In this document: positions 38,841 to 41,727 of the stretch, piece after piece | How positions within the stretch are numbered: the stretch's first letter is position 1 | Layout of the letters: every line of letters begins with the position of its first letter | Assembly: GCA_021781555.1 (NCBI GenBank) | Contig: JAJXWQ010000027.1 | Coordinates: 1-41,727 of the forward strand | Length of the DNA stretch: 41,727 nucleotides | Origin: a bacterium | GTDB lineage: Bacteria > Cyanobacteriota > Sericytochromatia > S15B-MN24 > VGJW01 | Reading direction: 5' to 3' | Notes under the pieces: model-generated | Database searches by the model: none | The model's input: only the letters and a program-made list of their open reading frames with translations | Told to the model about the DNA's origin: nothing | Made by a program: the position numbers and the translations under genes

Positions 38841-40700
38841 GTGCCGAAGATCCACCGGCTCTCGGACCAGCTGGCCAACCAGATCGCGGCCGGCGAGGTC
38901 ATCGAACGCCCCGGCTCGGCCGCCAAGGAGCTGGTCGAGAACGCCCTCGATGCTGGCGCCACGCGGATTGACGTCGTCATCGCCGAAGGCGGACGCTCGC
39001 TGCGTGTGACCGACGACGGCGAGGGCATGGGGCCTGATGACGCCCTGCTGGCCTTCGATCGCTTCGCCACCAGCAAGGTGAGCCAGATCGACGACCTTTT
39101 TTCCCTGCGGACGATGGGATTCCGCGGCGAAGCCCTGGCTTCGATCGCGGCGGTCGCGCGGGTGGAGCTCCGTACGCGCAGACGCTCGGACGATGCGGGG
39201 ACGCTGGTTCGGATCGAGGGCGGCGAGATCGTCGCCAGCAGGCCATGCGGCACCGCCGAGGGCACGACGCTGGCCGTTCAGGATCTCTTCTTCAACACGC
39301 CGGCTCGCCTCAAGTTCATGAAGGCTCCGGCGACCGAGGCCGCCCACGTCGTCGAGGCCGTGACGGCCCTGGCCCTGGCCCATCCAGAGGTTGCGATGAG
39401 GGCCACCAGCGGGAACCGGGTGGTCCTCGATACTACCGGGGCGCGCGATCTGGCGGAGGCCGCGGCCCTGGTGCTGGGGGCCGAGATCGGTCCGGCGCTG
39501 TTGCGATGCCAGGCCGACGGCGAGGCCGGGCATGTCCATGGGCTCATCGCCCCGCCCGAGCTGATCCGCGGGGATCGCGCCAAACAGTGGCTGTTCGTCA
39601 ACGGTCGGCCGGTTCGCAACCCGGCTCTGGCCCGAGCGGTAGACGAGGCCTTCTCGGGGCACATTCCGGCCTCGCGCCATCCGATCTACGCGATCGCGGT
39701 CACGATCGATCCCGAGGCGGTGGACTTCAACGTCCATCCGACGAAGAAAGAGATCCGGCTGCGCGATGGTGCGACGCTTTATGCACTGGTCCGCGACGCC
39801 GTGAGCCGCGGCTTGCGTCAGCTCCCTCCGGGCGACAGCGGGCTGGCGCGGCGCTGGCCCGACGCGACGAGGGCGCCAGATCGGCCTGGCTTCGCCGAGC
39901 CCCACTTGAGCCATCTGGCGCGGGGCGTGCCGGATCCGGCCAGGCGCGGGAGGGCTATCGAACTCGGATCGGTGGGCGCGCAGCAGGCGCTCGATCTCTA
40001 CCGGCCGGCACTGAAGGAGGCTACGAGCTCGTATGACCCGGGTTCGACGGCGGCCTCCGGCGCATCCCTCACGGCTTCGACCCACGCCGAGTCGGCTGCC
40101 GACGCCGGGGGCCGGGATTTCCCGTGGGATGCGTTGACCGTGCTGGGCCAGCTGCACGACACCTACCTGGTGCTGGAGCACCCCGACGGCCTGCTCCTGG
40201 TCGACCAGCACAACTCGCACGAGCGCTTCCTCTACGAGCAGCTCGGGGCGGAGCGGGTGGCTTCCCAGGAGCTGCTGATCCCCAGGATCGTCGACCTGCC
40301 CGCCGCGTCAGCCGAGGCGCTCGAGGCTCAGCTGGGGCCATTGGCCGAGCTGGGCTTCGCCCTCGAGCGACTCGGTGAGGGGTGCTGGCAGCTGCGCGCC
40401 GCGCCTGCAGTGCTTGCCGCCGAGGAAGCCGAGCGCACGCTGCTGGCCTTGCTCTTCGAGGCTGCCGATGGGGGACTGACCCCTGGTCGGCAACTCTCGG
40501 ACCGCTGGCGGGTGACCCTGGCCTGTCATTCTGCAACCAAGGCGGGCGATCGCCTGGCACCTGGAGCGATCTCCCGCCTGATCGCCCAGTGGCGCACCTG
40601 CCAGCAGCCGTTCACCTGCCCCCACGGTCGTCCCACGTCCATCTTGATCCCGCTGGGCGAGTTGCACCGCCGGTGCATGAGGGGAATGCAGACGCGGTAA
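38841..40700 (+). CDS. mutL: DNA mismatch repair protein MutL (endonuclease type)
   Basis: A 619-residue protein; the GTG start is chosen because family members begin just before the IHRLSDQLANQIAAGEV motif. The N-terminal GHKL ATPase has KELVENALDAGAT, DDGEGM and GFRGEALASIAAV, followed by FFNTPARLKF and VHPTKKEIR. A Pro/Ala linker leads to the C-terminal dimerisation domain with DQHN-S-H-E-RFLY-E, the metal-binding motif of latent-endonuclease MutLs (usually DQHA), plus ACHSATKAGD and CPHGRPT. So the protein should nick DNA itself. No mutS is in the window. Confidence 0.95.
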   Translation: MPKIHRLSDQLANQIAAGEVIERPGSAAKELVENALDAGATRIDVVIAEGGRSLRVTDDGEGMGPDDALLAFDRFATSKVSQIDDLFSLRTMGFRGEALASIAAVARVELRTRRRSDDAGTLVRIEGGEIVASRPCGTAEGTTLAVQDLFFNTPARLKFMKAPATEAAHVVEAVTALALAHPEVAMRATSGNRVVLDTTGARDLAEAAALVLGAEIGPALLRCQADGEAGHVHGLIAPPELIRGDRAKQWLFVNGRPVRNPALARAVDEAFSGHIPASRHPIYAIAVTIDPEAVDFNVHPTKKEIRLRDGATLYALVRDAVSRGLRQLPPGDSGLARRWPDATRAPDRPGFAEPHLSHLARGVPDPARRGRAIELGSVGAQQALDLYRPALKEATSSYDPGSTAASGASLTASTHAESAADAGGRDFPWDALTVLGQLHDTYLVLEHPDGLLLVDQHNSHERFLYEQLGAERVASQELLIPRIVDLPAASAEALEAQLGPLAELGFALERLGEGCWQLRAAPAVLAAEEAERTLLALLFEAADGGLTPGRQLSDRWRVTLACHSATKAGDRLAPGAISRLIAQWRTCQQPFTCPHGRPTSILIPLGELHRRCMRGMQTR

Positions 40701-40887
40701 GGCCTCCGGAATCCAGGGCTTGGTTTCGCTTCGCATTTGCATTCCCTGGCCGGGCACAATCTCCCATCAAGACGCCCTGCCGCACGTAGCCCCTGCTGGA
40801 CGGGCCACTGGGGGCGGCTCTCCGGCGATGGCCGTCGCTCCTCTAACCTTCCGGGAGGGCGTTGCCCCACCCCCCCGTGGCCTCCTA

Positions 40888-41727
<840 letters not shown>

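Noticed and set aside
40705-40760. Possible mutL terminator (ccaggg ... ccctgg)
   Set aside because: A six-base stem with a 25-nt loop and no T-tract is too weak.

Overview
The window is a strongly GC-rich, gene-dense bacterial chromosome segment with short intergenic gaps and a mix of ATG, GTG and TTG starts. Two lipobox proteins, a probable outer-membrane beta-barrel and FliJ/FliK-like flagellar proteins point to a diderm, probably flagellated, free-living bacterium. The phylum cannot be fixed from sequence alone; a poorly sampled lineage such as the Sericytochromatia/Tanganyikabacteria relatives of cyanobacteria is only a guess. No phage, insertion sequence, CRISPR array or rRNA operon was seen. 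One tRNA, tRNA-Leu(CAA), is present.

Layout. 0-6 kb: a Cys-His peptidase-like (CHAP/NlpC-P60) protein, then a minus-strand operon for a heterodimeric ABC exporter plus a small unknown protein. 6-12.6 kb: the TldD/PmbA(TldE) protease pair, a hotdog thioesterase, an alpha/beta hydrolase and a soluble PAS-GAF histidine kinase. 12.8-19.2 kb: a TPR protein with a flippase-like membrane protein, then a phosphate block on the minus strand (LysM protein, PhoB-like regulator, PhoR-like kinase, PHS-type phosphate transporter) with a Pho-box-like direct repeat before the transporter. 19.3-24.1 kb: a lipoprotein, a DUF421 membrane protein behind tRNA-Leu, a small unknown protein, rsmG, a zinc-ribbon protein and a Memo-family protein. 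24.3-27.3 kb: a tight operon of NarL-type regulator, secreted FecR-domain protein and probable outer-membrane protein. 27.3-30.4 kb: a minus-strand unit moaD-moaE-def-aldo/keto reductase, and a separate small 91-residue protein with its own terminator. 30.4-33.3 kb: a ZntA-type metal ATPase under an SmtB/CzrA-type repressor. 33.3-41.7 kb: a zinc-finger/transmembrane protein, a MerR-like coiled-coil protein, fliJ-fliK, a DnaJ-TPR protein, a helical-repeat protein, mutL, and the start of a Pro-Val repeat lipoprotein that runs off the window.

The most striking non-coding feature is a family of about twelve copies of a ~60-105 bp GC-rich hairpin repeat. Copies sit between genes, several with one end exactly at the stop codon of a minus-strand gene, including inside the moaD-moaE and fliJ-fliK gene pairs. 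The best candidates for undescribed biology are this repeat family, the regulator/FecR/barrel operon, the zinc-finger-TM-Ig protein, the Pro-Val lipoprotein and the 91-residue amphipathic protein.
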